DNA from: Eupeodes corollae
Lineage: Eukaryota > Arthropoda > Insecta > Diptera > Syrphidae
Length of the DNA stretch: 64,000 nt
Reading direction: 5' to 3'
Assembly (NCBI RefSeq): GCF_945859685.1
Contig: NC_079147.1
Location: 55,954,946 to 56,018,945 of the forward strand
The first letter of the stretch is position 1; each line of letters starts with the position of its first letter. The notes below the pieces were generated by a model that was given only the letters and a program-made list of their open reading frames with translations, was not told the DNA's origin and did not search any database. The position numbers were made by a program, and so were the translations under genes. Positions 44,985-56,466 of the stretch are shown piece by piece.

Positions 44985-46000
44985 CAACCGAGTATGTTTC
45001 CGCATATTAACACGATCTTTAGGAGGAATGATCATAACCATCTTCGTTGTCTTAAGCTTCAGGGGACGATACAGAACAGAGACGTGCTTCTGACAGCTAG
45101 AACAGATCCAGAAGACGCTGTATTGGACGATTCCTTCTTTGTAGTCGAAGATCCGCAGGAGAAGTTGGGTGCTATGAGGGCTGTTTTCCAGCAAGTTTAC
45201 GAGGCCCTTAAAAGCAGGGCCTTGCTGCCAAAATTCTACCTGTGTAACCACATAACGATGTGGCCATCAGAAGACCTAGGTTTTACCAGTTTGGCAAATA
45301 GCCGAGCGAAACTAATTCCGTGTTGGTTACGAGAGCAGACCTCTAGCTCTTCTTCGAATAAGTCAAAGGTGAAAAATATAAGTCAGCAGGTGTCGATGGT
45401 ATATCCAATATTATACTACGACATTTACCTCAGAAAGCTTTAGACATTTATTTAAACAGAGTGGTTAAAAACGAGCTGAATAATTCAAATTAGCCGGTCC
45501 GTTGAAAGACAGCTATAGTACATCATCTTCCGAAAAACAGAAAGGCAAACTCCAACCCGGCTAATCTCCTTTCGATAAGTCTTTTTCCAACTGTCAGTTA
45601 GGTATTGGAGAAAGTTTTAAAAAGAGCTCTGTCCAATTGGGCTAAGGACAACAAACGATTGCTCTTCTGGTTGACATGGAGAAGGCATTAAAAACCGTAT
45701 GTGTATTGGGCCTGTATCTTAAGCTGACTAGCATAAGTTAACCACTGTTGAATATGCTTTGCGACATGAATAATGGTAGGTGTTTTCTTGGTTATAAGCA
45801 GGGAGTGGTTAACTCACCGATCTTGTTCAGCATTTAGACCAGTAATAGTGTATGCAACGAACACTTAATTTCCTACAGAATGGCCCCAAAAATTGGGTTC
45901 ATCAGTACACTTTGCAGCATGATTTTGAAAAGATTGTCAAAGGATACGAGAAAGAACTGAAAAAATCAAGTGATCGCGGGACCAAATCCATAACCACAAT
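44985..46000 (+). mobile_element. Jockey-like LINE RT fragment
   Basis: Frame 44994-45443 includes RTDPEDAVLDDSFFVVEDPQ and EKLGAMRAVFQQVYE, comparable with the pre-RT linker of Jockey/Juan-type LINEs. A second frame gives KSAGVDGISNIILRHLPQKA then LDIYL at about 45378-45450, then ANLLSISLFPTVS.VLEKVL (about 45560-45620), LLVDMEKALKT (motif A, about 45662) and QGVVNSPILFSI (about 45800-45835), a recognisable RT order ending before the catalytic box. CNEHLISY follows at 45855. Several frameshifts. Confidence 0.68.
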
Positions 46001-46321
46001 TTTAAGTCTTAAGTAGTAGAAATGTTACTTAAATATTCGTAAAACTGTGTACTTATAAATCTTAAGAGACCATATCTTTTTTAAAATGAATTTTTCGTAA
46101 ATTGTTTGGTGGCCTTATGCTTAAGAAATTTAAGAAAATTTATATACCACTATTTTTGTAGGATAATATTATTTTTATAATAATATGCTGATTTTTCAAA
46201 GTAAGGAATTTCTCAATTGGCACGTGTAGATTTGGGCGATGGCGGCCATTTTGTTTTGGTGACATCTGTCAAATCTTTCCTTTATTATTCAGTTGTTTAT
46301 GCCAAATCATCATGGCAAGTA

Positions 46322-47614
46322 AAGGGTGATTTTTTTGAGGTTAGGATTTTCAGGCATTAGTATTTGACAGATCACGCGGGATTTCAGACATGGTGTCAAA
46401 GAGAAAGATGCTCAGTATGCTTTGACATTTCATCATGAATAGACTTACTAACGAGCAACGCTTGCCAATCATTGAATTTTATTACCAAAATCAGTGTTCG
46501 GTTCGAAATGTGTTTCGCGCTTTACGTCCGATTTATGGTCTACATAATCGACCAAGTGAGCAAACAATTAATGCGATTGTGACCAAGTTTCGCACTCAGC
46601 TTACTTTATTGGGCATTAAACCAACCACACGAATGCGTACAGTACGTACAGAAGAGAATATTGCGTCTGTTTCTGAGAGTGTTGCTGAAGACCGTGAAAT
46701 GTCGATTCGTCGCCGTTCGCAGCAATTGGGTTTGTGTTATTCGACCACATGGAAGATTTTACGCAAAGATCTTGGTGTAAAACCGTATAAAATACAGCTC
46801 GTGCAAGAACTGAAGCCGAACGATCTGCCACAACGTCGAATTTTCAGTGAATGGGCCCTAGAAAAGTTGGCAGAAAATCCGCATTTTTATCGACAAATTT
46901 TGTTCAGCGATGAGGCTCATTTCTGGTTGAATGGCTACGTAAATAAGCAAAATTGCCGCATTTGGAGTGAAGAGCAACCAGAAGCCGTTCAAGAACTCCC
47001 GAAAAATGCACTGTTTGGTGTGGTTTGTACGCTGGTGGAATCATTGGACCGTATTTTTTCAAAGATGCTGTTGGACGCAACGTTACGGTGAATGGCGATC
47101 GCTATCGTTCAATGCTAACAAACTTTTTGTTGCCAAAAATGGAAGAACTGAACTTGGTTGACATGTGGTTTCAACAAGATGGCGCTACATGCCACACAGC
47201 TCGCGATTCTATGGCCGTTTTGAGGGAAAACTTCGGAGAACAATTCATCTCAAGGAATGGACCGGTAAATTGGCCACCAAGATCATGCGATTTGACGCCT
47301 TTAGACTATTTTTTGTGGGGCTACGTCAAGTCTAAAGTCTACACAAATAAGCCAGCAACTATTCCATTTTTGGAAGACAACATTTTCGAAGAAATTCGGG
47401 CTATTCCGGCCGAAATGCTCGAAAAAGTTACCCAAAATTGGACTTTCCGAATGGACCACCTAAGACGCAGCCGCAGTCAACATTTAAATGAAATTATCTT
47501 CAAAAAGTAAATGTCATGGACCAATCTAACGTTTCAAATAAAGAATCGATGAGATTTTGCAAATTTTATACGTTTTTTTTTTTAAAGTTCTCAAGCTCTT
47601 AAAAAATCACCGTT
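46322..47614 (+). mobile_element. DD41D (rosa-type) mariner, nearly intact
   Basis: 1293 bp bounded by AAGGGTGATTTTTT and its inverted partner (13 of 14 identical) and flanked by TA on both sides (46320-46321 and 47615-47616), the IS630-Tc1-mariner target. It inserted after the start codon of an older mariner. The 5' UTR is 113 bp and the transposase gene fills most of the rest. Length and ends fit a complete autonomous element, disabled only by a frameshift in the copy seen. Confidence 0.92.
46435..47510 (+). pseudogene. mariner transposase, single frameshift
   Basis: About 358 codons. The N-terminal region (residues 1-110) carries the paired HTH (LTNEQRLPIIEFYYQNQCSV; RRRSQQLGLCYSTTWKILRK), followed by VKPYKIQLVQELKPNDLPQR. 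Catalytic Asp 1 is at residue 159 (LFSDEAHFWLNG). Asp 2 lies in MWFQQDGATCHT (nt 47178-47180) and Asp 3 in SCDLTPLDYFLWG, with 41 residues between them, so DD41D, the spacing of the rosa group described from tephritid flies. One base appears missing near 47010, between the frames 46435-47091 and 47025-47510; no other stop interrupts the gene. All three Asp codons are present. It cuts and pastes element DNA in the nucleus. The low damage suggests recent activity in this lineage. Confidence 0.9.
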
Positions 47615-48257
47615 TATATTCTTAAAATGAGTGTTCTTCAACATAAACGTTGCGCGCATTGCGCCCATTTCACAGTAGACGTGGTGGCTCCTCACAGTCG
47701 ACGTTCGTAAACGTTTAGTGGCCAAATTTGAGACGACCGGTTCAGTAAACGACATCAGCCTACGCGAGGTTCACCTCGTGATAATGCATTCTAAAATGGT
47801 ACCGTTTGATGTCAATTTTCGGCGGCGCCGTAATTGGTCCGTACTTTTTTGAAAACGACTTTAGTAAGACGGTCACCGTCAACAGCGAGCGCTACATAAC
47901 GATGAAATCTAATTTCTTATGGCCCGAATTGGACCATATGGACCTAGACGACATGCGGTTGCAGCAAAAGGGCACGGCGCTACATGCCACACCGCAATTG
48001 CCACGATTGACATTTTGCTTGAATGATTTGACGGTAAGGTTACCTCTCGCAGGGGTGATGTGAATTGGCCACCAAGGTCATGCGATTTAACACCGCTTTT
48101 CCTGTGGTGTTTCTTGAAGTCGCAGGTCTATGGAAATAAACCCGAATGGACCGATTTCTTTAAGGTGAACATTACACTTTCCATCGCTCAAATTCAGCCG
48201 AATCTATGCGGAAGAGTCATTGAAAATTGGACCACTAGGATCCGTGCCACCGTATTA

Positions 48258-48317
48258 AGCCGAGGCAGGCATTTGAATGATGTCATAAGCTGAGGCAGGC
48301 ATTTGAATGATGTCATA
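48258..48317 (+). repeat. 30-bp in-register duplication in mariner end
   Basis: AAGCYGAGGCAGGCATTTGA with ATGATGTCAT occurs twice in a row, period 30 bp, at the C-terminus of the older mariner (the GRHLNDVI block). Only one base differs between units, so the duplication is younger than most mutations in the element. Confidence 0.9.
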
Positions 48318-48424
48318 TTCCACAATACATGCACCTTTCAAATGAAAAAAAAAATGTTAATACCTCACAAACAGTTTATTTCATTCCATTTCAACATCTA
48401 TGGCCTTTATTGAAAAACCCTTTA

Positions 48425-49719
48425 TACATCCTTACGTTTAAGATAAATTTTCAATTTGTTTAGTGTCGCAATTAGTTTCTATCAATGATTGTTAGTTGTG
48501 AGTCCTTGTGAGTCTCTAATTGGCTACATATAATTTTTTTAAAAAACATATTATGTTTAATTGGCACCGAAGAAACGACAATTTCGTGCGACCGATAAAT
48601 GCACTTAATTTTTTTCTTCTTATTTATAACTTTGAGTAAAATTTCCAGTTTAATTTATATTTTATTTATTAAAAGGATGTTCTCCTTAAGATATGCAAAA
48701 CAAAAACACATTACGATATATTTAAATTATTTATGATTATTGAAAAATTTGAATGATTCAAATGCCCCCAACATTTATATCCCAGTACAGTACCAATAAA
48801 ATCCATAACAAGAGAATTTTAAAGAATTATGCATTTTATTTATGTGATTGTACTGAACTCGTATCCTTAGGTATTGACAAAAACTGTGTTTTCTATATAA
48901 ATCGAAAAAATTCAAAGGACATGCTTCGATTGATATTATTGACATTAAAAATGGGGGTCATTTTTGCTATATTTTATGCTTGAACCCGCCGGCATCGATG
49001 ACGGTTCCGAGAATGTAAGAACACCAACAGCAACAACAAAAATGGAAAGTAATAACAAAAATTATATTGACGATCAATTTTATTTCAAATGGAAAAACGT
49101 GCTTCTTTTGCAAATGCATTTGAGTTGCAAACATAAAAGGTATAGCGTGTTGAATTTCAAATGGGACAGCGCATTTTCTTTTAAAAAACATTGATAGAAA
49201 TGTGCGGTTTCTCTATATAAAAGTTTTTCAAGATATCCTTTAGGAAATATTTATTATTAAAGGTATGAATTTTTGTTCTTTATTTTTTCGGATAAGGAAT
49301 TTAATATGCATGAAAGGGGAATGTGGAAAAAAAGGTTACAAATTTAAGTGCAATTGTTATTTGAATAGTTATGATGGATATTAAATTTAATTGAAGCTCT
49401 GTTTGTGAAATTTGAAGTTAAACCGATTTTAAAAGCAGTGGAATTATGACTTCTGTACGGATGTTTTTAAGCAGATAAGAACAGAATTAAAATAACGATA
49501 ATTGAAGTATCTCAGAAATACGTAGCTGTAACGTACTTTATTGAATACCATGATCAACATTCGCTGTCCAAGAATTTGTTCCGAATTGTCTCGTTATTGA
49601 TAACGAAAAAAGTCTGGAATACTTTCCCATTCATGTCTTTTACGAGAATTTATTTGAATAAACCAAAGGTGATAGAAAAACAAGTAAAAACCTACGACTC
49701 CTATAATAATCTTGACAAA
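48425..49719. other. AT-rich spacer with one GC-rich patch
   Basis: 48980-49015 is GC-richer (GAACCCGCCGGCATCGATGA) and is followed by GTAAGA, a possible 5' splice site, inside a 76-codon frame (48964-49194). No acceptor or homology was seen, so I do not call an exon. Confidence 0.35.
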
Positions 49720-50515
49720 ACACCCCACCGCAAACGAAAAACAGACCAAAATTTACGTGTATGTACATGGAATGTGCATACACTCAACCGCCCACGCAAA
49801 GCAGAGCAGCTTACCGATACCCTCGCCGAACTCAAAGCTCATGTGACACCCCTCCAGGAAATGCGATGAAATGGGCCAGGCAGTAGGAAGATTGAAGGCC
49901 GTGATTTCTACTATGGCAATTGTCACCTCCATGGGAGGAAGCGCTTATTTGGATGTGGTTTTTCTGTCAAAGGGAAACTAATGCAAAGAGTTTTAAGCTT
50001 TCGGAAAGTAAGCGAAAGAGTGACGATAATAATAATTTGCATTAAGGCCAAATTCCACCACCTGAGCCTTATCAGCGCACATGCCCCGACTGAAGAGAAG
50101 GATGACAATACCGACGACAATAAACGACGTTAAAATTATCCTGTAAGATTTTAACGCCAAAATTGGTAAAGAAGGCATCTTTGGTAGACCAATCGGAAGA
50201 CATAGCTTACACGACATCACATCTGGAAACGGACTCAGGCTTATCGACTTCCTAGCCGAGAAAAACCTGGTGTTGAGTAGCACCTGATTCCAGCGCCCAG
50301 ATATTCACAAAGGTACTTGGCGGTCCCCAAATCAAATCATCATGTTGCCAAATCGATCATGTTGCTTTTGACGGAAGACACTCCTCTAGCATACTTGGCG
50401 ATCGTACGTACAGATCAGCCAACGTAGATTATAAGCGAGCTGTAGAAACTGCGAAAAACAAAGTTTGGAGAGAATATTGTCAATCGATTAAGAACATACA
50501 AGAGTCCTGATGGAT
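49720..50515 (+). mobile_element. RTE-like LINE endonuclease fragment
   Basis: Frame 49576-49869 enters the element at about 49725: LRVCTWNVHTLNRPRKAEQL, TDTLAELKAHVTPLQEMR (catalytic Asn of TWN and Glu of QEM). It continues, broken, with GCGFSVKGKLMQRVLSFRKV, HHLSLISAHAPTEEKDD, and pieces of LIDFLAEKNLVLSS. The final SDH block is lost; it ends within the linker (VNRLRTYKSPDGLW, about 50470-50520). It lacks RT. Confidence 0.8.
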
Positions 50516-50569
50516 TGTGGACATCCTCTTAAGCATGAATCCATGGAAGTACTGACTGACTGCAACCCC

Positions 50570-51553
50570 AGTTCTTATTCCGAAAGTGAGTAGAGGAACA
50601 CCCCACGGCGGTGTTTTCTCTCCCGCTCTTATGAATTTTGATCATTATTCAAATTCTCATATCGTTAGAAAGTTGTGGGGTCAAGGCAGGTGGTTTTACA
50701 TGTGTTGGAAAAGTTCGTCACTTTGAGTAGCAAAATCACAGAGATGGCTCTGAAGAAAGTTATCAGGTGGGCCACGAGCAGTAGACTAGGTGTTGAAAAG
50801 AGCAAAACTGAACTGATGTTTTTTACGACTAAAACTGAAACACCTGCCTTCAACCTGCCCCATCTAACGGTCAAATCCTCCTTCTCGAAATATCTAGAAG
50901 TCATTCTAGAACCCAAACTAAACCCTAAAAAGGCCGAAAATTTCTATTACGCCTGTAGAAAACCTTTAGATAAAAAGTGAGGTCTTCAATCGATGTTGGA
51001 TTTTGTGGTCGTACACAGCCGATTGTGGTGGCCTGCGCTTGGCAAGAAATACAATATCGCGAAAATTAGGAAGGTTTAAAGAAAAGGTAGTGTCAGCAAT
51101 ACAGGGGGCCTTTCGATCCTGACCAACAGTTTTCTTAAATTTTATTCTGCACCTCCCAGTAGACGTTCACATTAAATATTTAGTAGCGTGCATTGCTCTA
51201 AGGCTTAAAGAATCAAACTCTTGATTTTCGAAAGCCTATGGGCATTGCAACACTTAGAAACTAATTCCAGCGGATATTTTTGCAACGGACATCGACTACT
51301 GCACCCCTGCCTTAAACCTCAGTAAAGACTTAAGGATTGGTAGGATAGAATGGTTTCAAAAGACTTCGATACTATTATTTTTACTGATGGGATAAGGATA
51401 TAGTGTGACTTTTTGGCTAACTGATTGTGCCAGTGGTTACAAAGCGGAATTGCTAGCAATCAGAGAAGCATGCTACTCAAATCAAACTTAAACCAAAATA
51501 GAAACACGGCTACCTGCAATGAGAGCCAGTTTGTTATTTTCCCCACAACATTG
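50570..51553 (+). mobile_element. R1/LOA-like LINE, RT end and RNase H start
   Basis: SRGTPHGGVFSPAL (about 50590-50630) is followed by a region where the YADD box is missing. Then frame 50675-50980 gives SSKITEMALKKVIRWATSSR, LGVEKSKTELMFFTTKT and a YLEVILEPKLN block, a broken WWPAL block, and FDTIIFTDG at about 51365-51390 (the leading RNase H Asp) with YKAELLAIREACYS at about 51440-51480 (RNase H Glu). It stops where the SINE at 51554 begins. Confidence 0.75.
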
Positions 51554-51830
51554 GGTGGCGCAACAGTCCGTTGAGAACTAGGGCCTAGTGACTTACAACT
51601 CTCAACCATTCTTGTGTGCGATTAATGTTGTCAGAGGTGGAGGGGACCTACAGTTGAAAGTCTGATTTGGGGAAGCACTTTTCATGACAAGAAGTACTCT
51701 TGAATAATTTGTTAATTCCTCGCAAGAGGCAATACCAGTGAAAAAAAACTTTAGATGGCACAGGCAGGGATGGAACCCAAGACCTCTGGCATGACAGTCA
51801 AACGCACTAACCATCATGCCACGGGTACTA
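51554..51830 (-). mobile_element. tRNA-derived SINE, copy 4 (best preserved)
   Basis: The antisense copy starts GGTGGCGCAACAGTCCGTTG, the complement of the 3' end, and closes with GGGATGGAACCC (B box, one base off), GCATGACAGTCAAACGCACT and ACCATCATGCCACGGGTAC. The first 33 bases match the 3' end of the RTE-like LINE at 8460-8492 in 27 positions. The body contains CACTTTTCATGACAAG and AATTCCTCGCAAGAGGCA, shared with the other copies. Confidence 0.82.
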
Positions 51831-51834
51831 AGGG

Positions 51835-53000
51835 TTCCATCATATACCGTTTTAATAATAGCAATTAGTTTTTCTGGTGTGCCTTTAATCCTCAAAGCTA
51901 ACGAGATATACTCCCTGTTAACGATATCAAAGGCCTTCTCGAAGTCGATGAACAGCAGGTGTATTGGTGATCGACATTCAACGCACTGTTCAATAATGAT
52001 CCGCAGGGTGTTGATATGATCAATACAAGAGAATCCAGTGCGGAATCCTGATTGTTCGGTATTCAGTATGGCTTCAAGCTGTTCTCTAATGCGTTTCAGT
52101 ATGACTTTTGTTACTATTTTGTCAACGGCAGGTAGAGCAAATTCCTCTCCAGTTTTCGGACTTTGTTAGATCTCTTTTTTTTTTGAAGTTTCACGATAAT
52201 TTCCATCTTTCATTCATCGGGGAAGCTTTCGGTAATCCAGGATTATTTTATGAACGGATGAAGCAGTTCGCTTAATGAAGTTGCCGCTGCTTGTAAAAGC
52301 TCTGCGGGAATTCCGTCAAGTCCTACCGCTATGTTGTTCTTAAGTGCTTTAATTGCGGCAACGATCTCATCTTTACCTTTCTTCAGGCGCTTTAAAACCG
52401 AAGAAAAGTGCTCATTCCACCTTCTGACTTGCTCATCCACCCAAGTTATCAAACTTATCACAGTACTGTCTACTTCTTTCACCAGGTGTTGCTTTGAGCT
52501 GAGTGTACCGGTCAGCTCTTTGGTTATTCTGTAAACGGTCCTGCTGTCGCACCTGTTTGCAGCATCTTCTGCTTCTTGCGCCAATGTGTTGAGGTAGTTA
52601 CGCTTGTCACGGCGCACACTGCTGTGAACCTCTCTCTTTTACATGCGATACGAGGACTCCAGCTGATTTCTTTCTTCCTCTCCTCTTGGTACATAAATTG
52701 TTGACATATCGTGGGATCCTTTAGTCTGGCAGTGTTGAATTTGGGGCTGGTTTGATCTTCGAACTGTAGCTTATCTTAGGGTAGCTATCAATAAGTGGTG
52801 GTCACGGGCAAGTCCCATATCGGCACCTCTTCTGTTTCGTACATCCAAGAGACTGCTTCTAAAGCGTCGACTAATCGCAAAGTGGTCAATTTGGTTGGAA
52901 GACGCTTGCCTGTCCGTCGACACCCAGATAAGTAGTTGGTGATTGCCTAAAACTTGGGTTAGGCCAGCAATGCAACTTTCTTGCCATGTTTCATGACTCC
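51835..53000 (-). mobile_element. RTE/CR1-type LINE, reverse strand
   Basis: In element order from 53000: endonuclease end, with STDRQASSNQIDHFAISRRF then RSSLLDVRNRRGADMG (about 52920-52810) and a damaged SDHHLL block; linker frame 52243-52617 with DAANRCDSRTVYRITKELTG and KALKNNIAVGLDGIPAELLQ; a broken stretch with SLKLQKK; then LEAILNTEQSGFR, CIDHINTLRIIIEQCVE and LLFIDFEKAFDIVNREYISL (about 51960-51900, motif A), and GTPEKLIAIIKTVYDG. It stops before the catalytic YADD. It is a distinct LINE family from the TAAG-tailed one. Confidence 0.78.
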
Positions 53001-55139
53001 TTCTATATATATCCTTGACTATAAAAAGATTCTTTTTCTTTATGTGTATCCAATTATTTTGAAATAATCAACAAAGTATTAATAATATTGGTTCTATTCA
53101 AATCTGGATTTATCTTGGGAGTTTATTAAAGAAGTAAAAGAACAACTTTAGACATTTTCAAATGGTTCGGGAGTTGCCAATAATAATATTATCAACAAGC
53201 GAACTATTTCGAAGTTTTTATATGGATATTTTTACTGGAATTTAATTTAAATAATTTTCCAAAAATTTCTATTCATGCAACGCACAATTACCCATTTTTT
53301 GCGAGGACCTTTTTAAAGTGCAAATTTTTAAATTAAATCCCTTCAAGCATCATTTTTCCTTCGTTGTAATCCAATTTATTTTTGTACTTGAACCCTTGGA
53401 GCGTCCGTTTTCTTTTTTTAGCTTCAATTCAACACTATTATTATATCTAAATGAAATTCCATTCGAAAATCCTTTTTTAACTTTTTATATTTTTTTGGTG
53501 GTATGTGTGTTAAAAAATGCTTTAGGTTTCACTAAAAGGGTATTTGATGATGGTATGCCTAACTTAACTTTTTTGTAAAAAAAAAAACAAGTATGTGTGA
53601 ATATTTGTCTATTTACTGTTTGCCCATGTCCTAACTTACCCAGTTTATCCCTTTTTAATGTCAACATTTTGGATGCAATCTTATATCTTCATGCGACGTT
53701 TTTTGTTCCTTTTATTTTTGGTAGGAGCGGGTGAAAAATGGCTTAATAGCGTTAATATAATTTCGAGCTCCAACTTTGCTCTTTATCAACTTCCGCGTCA
53801 CGTCGCGCTTCGTCGGCCTCATCGTCGGCCTCATCGTCGGCCTCATCGTCGTTGTTCTCGTATTTTTTTTTGGTCCTCGACCCTCGTCTTTTTGTATAAT
53901 GTTTTTATTACCTCGAAAACCTTTTAGTTTAATTTTGAAGATATATTGCTCCTGAGAAAGTTACCTACACAGAAGGTGTACGAATATGTTTCACATTTAT
54001 TTTATTTTGGTTTTGTTTCTTTTATGAAGAAATACTGTTGCACCATCATATCAGAATAAGGACATGAATTTGAGAAGGATTTGTATGAATAAATTCTTGT
54101 TAGAGGTGAAAAACGTTTATTCGTATCTTTGTTTTTCTCAAGGATAATAGATTGTGTGTGTGGTAAAAGGATTTTGAATATTTATTAAGATTTTGGGATT
54201 CCAAAAATTTGTCTACAATATTTTTTTTGTATATTATCATAATTTTAATTCGAATTTGCGGTTATGGTAATTTAAGAACTTTATATTATATAAACTCAAA
54301 CCAACATAATAATTAATTTAATGAAAATATGGCTCAAAAGAAAAAAACGAACATTTTTTTAAAAAAGTTTTGTATTCTTTTATTTCTAAACGAACAAAAA
54401 AAACAATGTATTTTTAAATAAACGTTGCTTAATGAAGATTTCTTGGAAGTCTGTTAAGGTACTTGTTAATTTGTTGCAAATTTACAAGTTTGAAAAGATA
54501 AACTTTTAGGATTCAGGGGGAAGTTGAAGGTGGCCTTCATTAATGGCGACTTAAAGCATACACAGAATTTGTATTTCTTGTTATCATCTTCTCTTCTTTG
54601 CAGCTTAATTTTTCAGTCTTGTCATATAAAAGAAAAAACCTTAAATTTTCATTAAGTTTGGAATAAAAAAATATTAACTTGAGAATTGCTTATCCTCATG
54701 CGTTCTAAATATTTCTATAGTTCAAGGTCAAAAGTGTCACGAAATTCTATTTCTCTGATTATTTTTGTTTCTTAATATTTTGTATTAAGTCGCCTACATA
54801 GGTTTGATTCATTTCGTTTGCAGGATTTCTTATTTTTTCGATATCTTAATAGCAAGTCCTGGAACTTACAGCAGCTATACATATATTGCAAAATTGCACA
54901 TGCCTTTAGATATCCGTATCGCTTCCACTATTTTTTTTTTCAAACTTCTTCACAATTTTACTGATTGCCCAGTGATTATGACGACAATACTCCTGACTTA
55001 TAACGATAACGTGTAGTTTGATTGTTAAGATAGCAAGTATTGTCAATAGCAAACAATAACCAACTACTACGAGGCCAAAAATCAAAAAAAAAGAAACACA
55101 AATACAATTTAGAAGTAAACATAAAATTTAGAAGATTTC
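53001..55139. other. AT-rich spacer
   Basis: No gene recognised. Frames at 53318-53578, 53658-53927 and 54804-55016 are Phe/Leu/Ile-rich as expected by chance in A/T-rich DNA. A GC-rich 12-bp repeat sits at 53811-53851. Confidence 0.45.
53811..53851. repeat. 12-bp tandem repeat, 3.4 units
   Basis: CGTCGGCCTCAT repeated, perfect across three units. On the minus strand one frame gives Asp-Asp-Glu-Ala repeats; on the plus strand the frame gives Arg-Pro-His-Arg. It is a GC-rich island in A/T-rich DNA. Confidence 0.93.
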
Positions 55140-55855
55140 TGGCATCATGGATGTCCGAAAGTCCCGAGGAGCTAACAACATCGACTCGGCAACTACCTCG
55201 TTGTTAGCAAGGTAGCACTTCAGGATTCCAGACCCAAGGCAGATGCTGAGAGATATATACAAAATCAAACAGATACAATCGCAAGAGATCGTCAAATCCT
55301 TTCCCGACCGAAAGGAACAGTGGCAAAATTCCTAAAATACTATCAGTAAAGGCTCCTCTGACGTACTGGGTTTTATGGAGCCACCAACAAGAAACAAGTT
55401 TTGATGATGAATGTTGCTTACAAACTCTATGAGCAGAAGAGGAGAGAGGAACACTGACTTCTTGGAAAGAAACAGAAAGAGCATGAAAAGCGTACGGTCG
55501 CAGATGCTAAGAGGTTCAAAAGCAGAAATGAGTTCGAAAGTTGTAACGAAAATCACAAGCACATAAAAATCGAATCGAAGACTGCAAAGACGATAGTGAA
55601 AACATCATAGTGGAACCGCAGTCGATGAGGAGGATATGAAAGGAACACTTTTGCAAATAGTATAACGCCTGCCTCTGTCAGGCAGGGTGATCCATTCAAT
55701 AAAGACGACGAAGCCAACTATAGCTTCTTTAGGACTTGGACAAAGTAAAGATTGAAATATATAAGCTGAAGTCGCTGGAGCAGATGGCTTGAACGCCGAG
55801 CTCTACAAAAAAGGTGAAGATAGTTTAGTAAGGAGTATACCAATGGATGATCCAG
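55140..55855 (+). mobile_element. RTE-like LINE linker fragment
   Basis: Degraded linker between endonuclease and RT: WMSESPEELTTSTRQL near 55148, ERREEH.LLGKKQKEHEKRT near 55440-55500, RFKSRNEFESCNENHKHIKI near 55508-55570, TPASVRQGDPFNKDDEANYS near 55666-55725. Compare the same blocks at 43522-43990 and 12100-12300. It ends near KEYTNG at about 55845. Confidence 0.72.
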
Positions 55856-56433
55856 GGGGATCATATGAGCCATAAAGCTTACAAGTTAAGTTTTATAAGT
55901 AAAGATTAAAACTAAAGATTTGTTAGTAATTTAACGACATTCTCCAAAAAGTTGATTGCTGTCAAAAACAACTAGAATTTTATTTTCAATCAATTTATAA
56001 TTTAAAAAAACTTTATTTATGCCTTAATTTTTTTCATAAATTTTGTTTATAAGAAAAAGAGCAAATATTCAGGTTCTTAAGAAGAACCTTAAATAAGAGA
56101 TTATCAATTTTATACTAAGTTGCCTTTGAACTCACAAAAATAGCCTTCAATTTTATTATGAAATACATTTTTTGAACCACATAAATAGTGACCATTGCAG
56201 TTATTTTTACTTGTGACGTATTGGAACTATACAGTTTCGCATTAGTTAAAAATGTCGAACTAAAGCTTTTTACGACGGTAGAGAAGTCGAAAAAAGTGGG
56301 TACCCCAATTCCATCCGTCTGTCTTTCTTTCCTGGCCCCTACAGTCTAAACAATTGTGTCGGTTGATTGAACTTAAGGTTTTCAGCCCATTAGCGAAAAG
56401 CATTTTTTTCATAACAGCAGTCCCCTTACAAAT
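55856..56433. other. AT-rich spacer
   Basis: 56275-56430 contains CCATCCGTCTGTCTTTC and CCTACAGTCTAAACAATTG, a phrase I have the impression of meeting in repetitive fly DNA, but I cannot name it. It leads directly into a perfect hairpin. Confidence 0.35.
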
Positions 56434-56466
56434 GTGTTGGTTAAAATATGTGATTTTAACCAACAC
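56434..56466. repeat. Perfect 14-bp inverted repeat, 5-base loop
   Basis: GTGTTGGTTAAAAT, loop ATGTG, ATTTTAACCAACAC. All 14 pairs are complementary. It abuts the LINE fragment that begins at about 56467. Confidence 0.95.

Larger units (their letters stand above)
46202..48424 (+). mobile_element. Older mariner split by a younger one
   Basis: Left part 46202-46321 contains a mariner-like 5' UTR (GACATCTGTCAAATC) ending in ATCATGGCAAGT, a plausible transposase start. The right part resumes at 47617. It contains RKRLVAKFETTGSVNDI (about 47709-47757, the HTH linker), GAVIGPYFFENDFSKTVTVN and SERYITM (47825-47905), DMRLQQKGTAL (second catalytic Asp replaced by Lys), NWPPRSCDLTPLFLW (third Asp lost) and ENWTTRIRA. 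The outer ends TAAGGAATTTCTCAAT and ATTGAAAAACCCTTTA resemble inverted repeats. The family is that of the fragment at 18520-18745. Confidence 0.7.

Noticed and set aside
48964..49194. GC-rich patch plus GTAAGA as an exon end
   Set aside because: Only a donor-like string; no acceptor, no homology, and the minus strand is open too.
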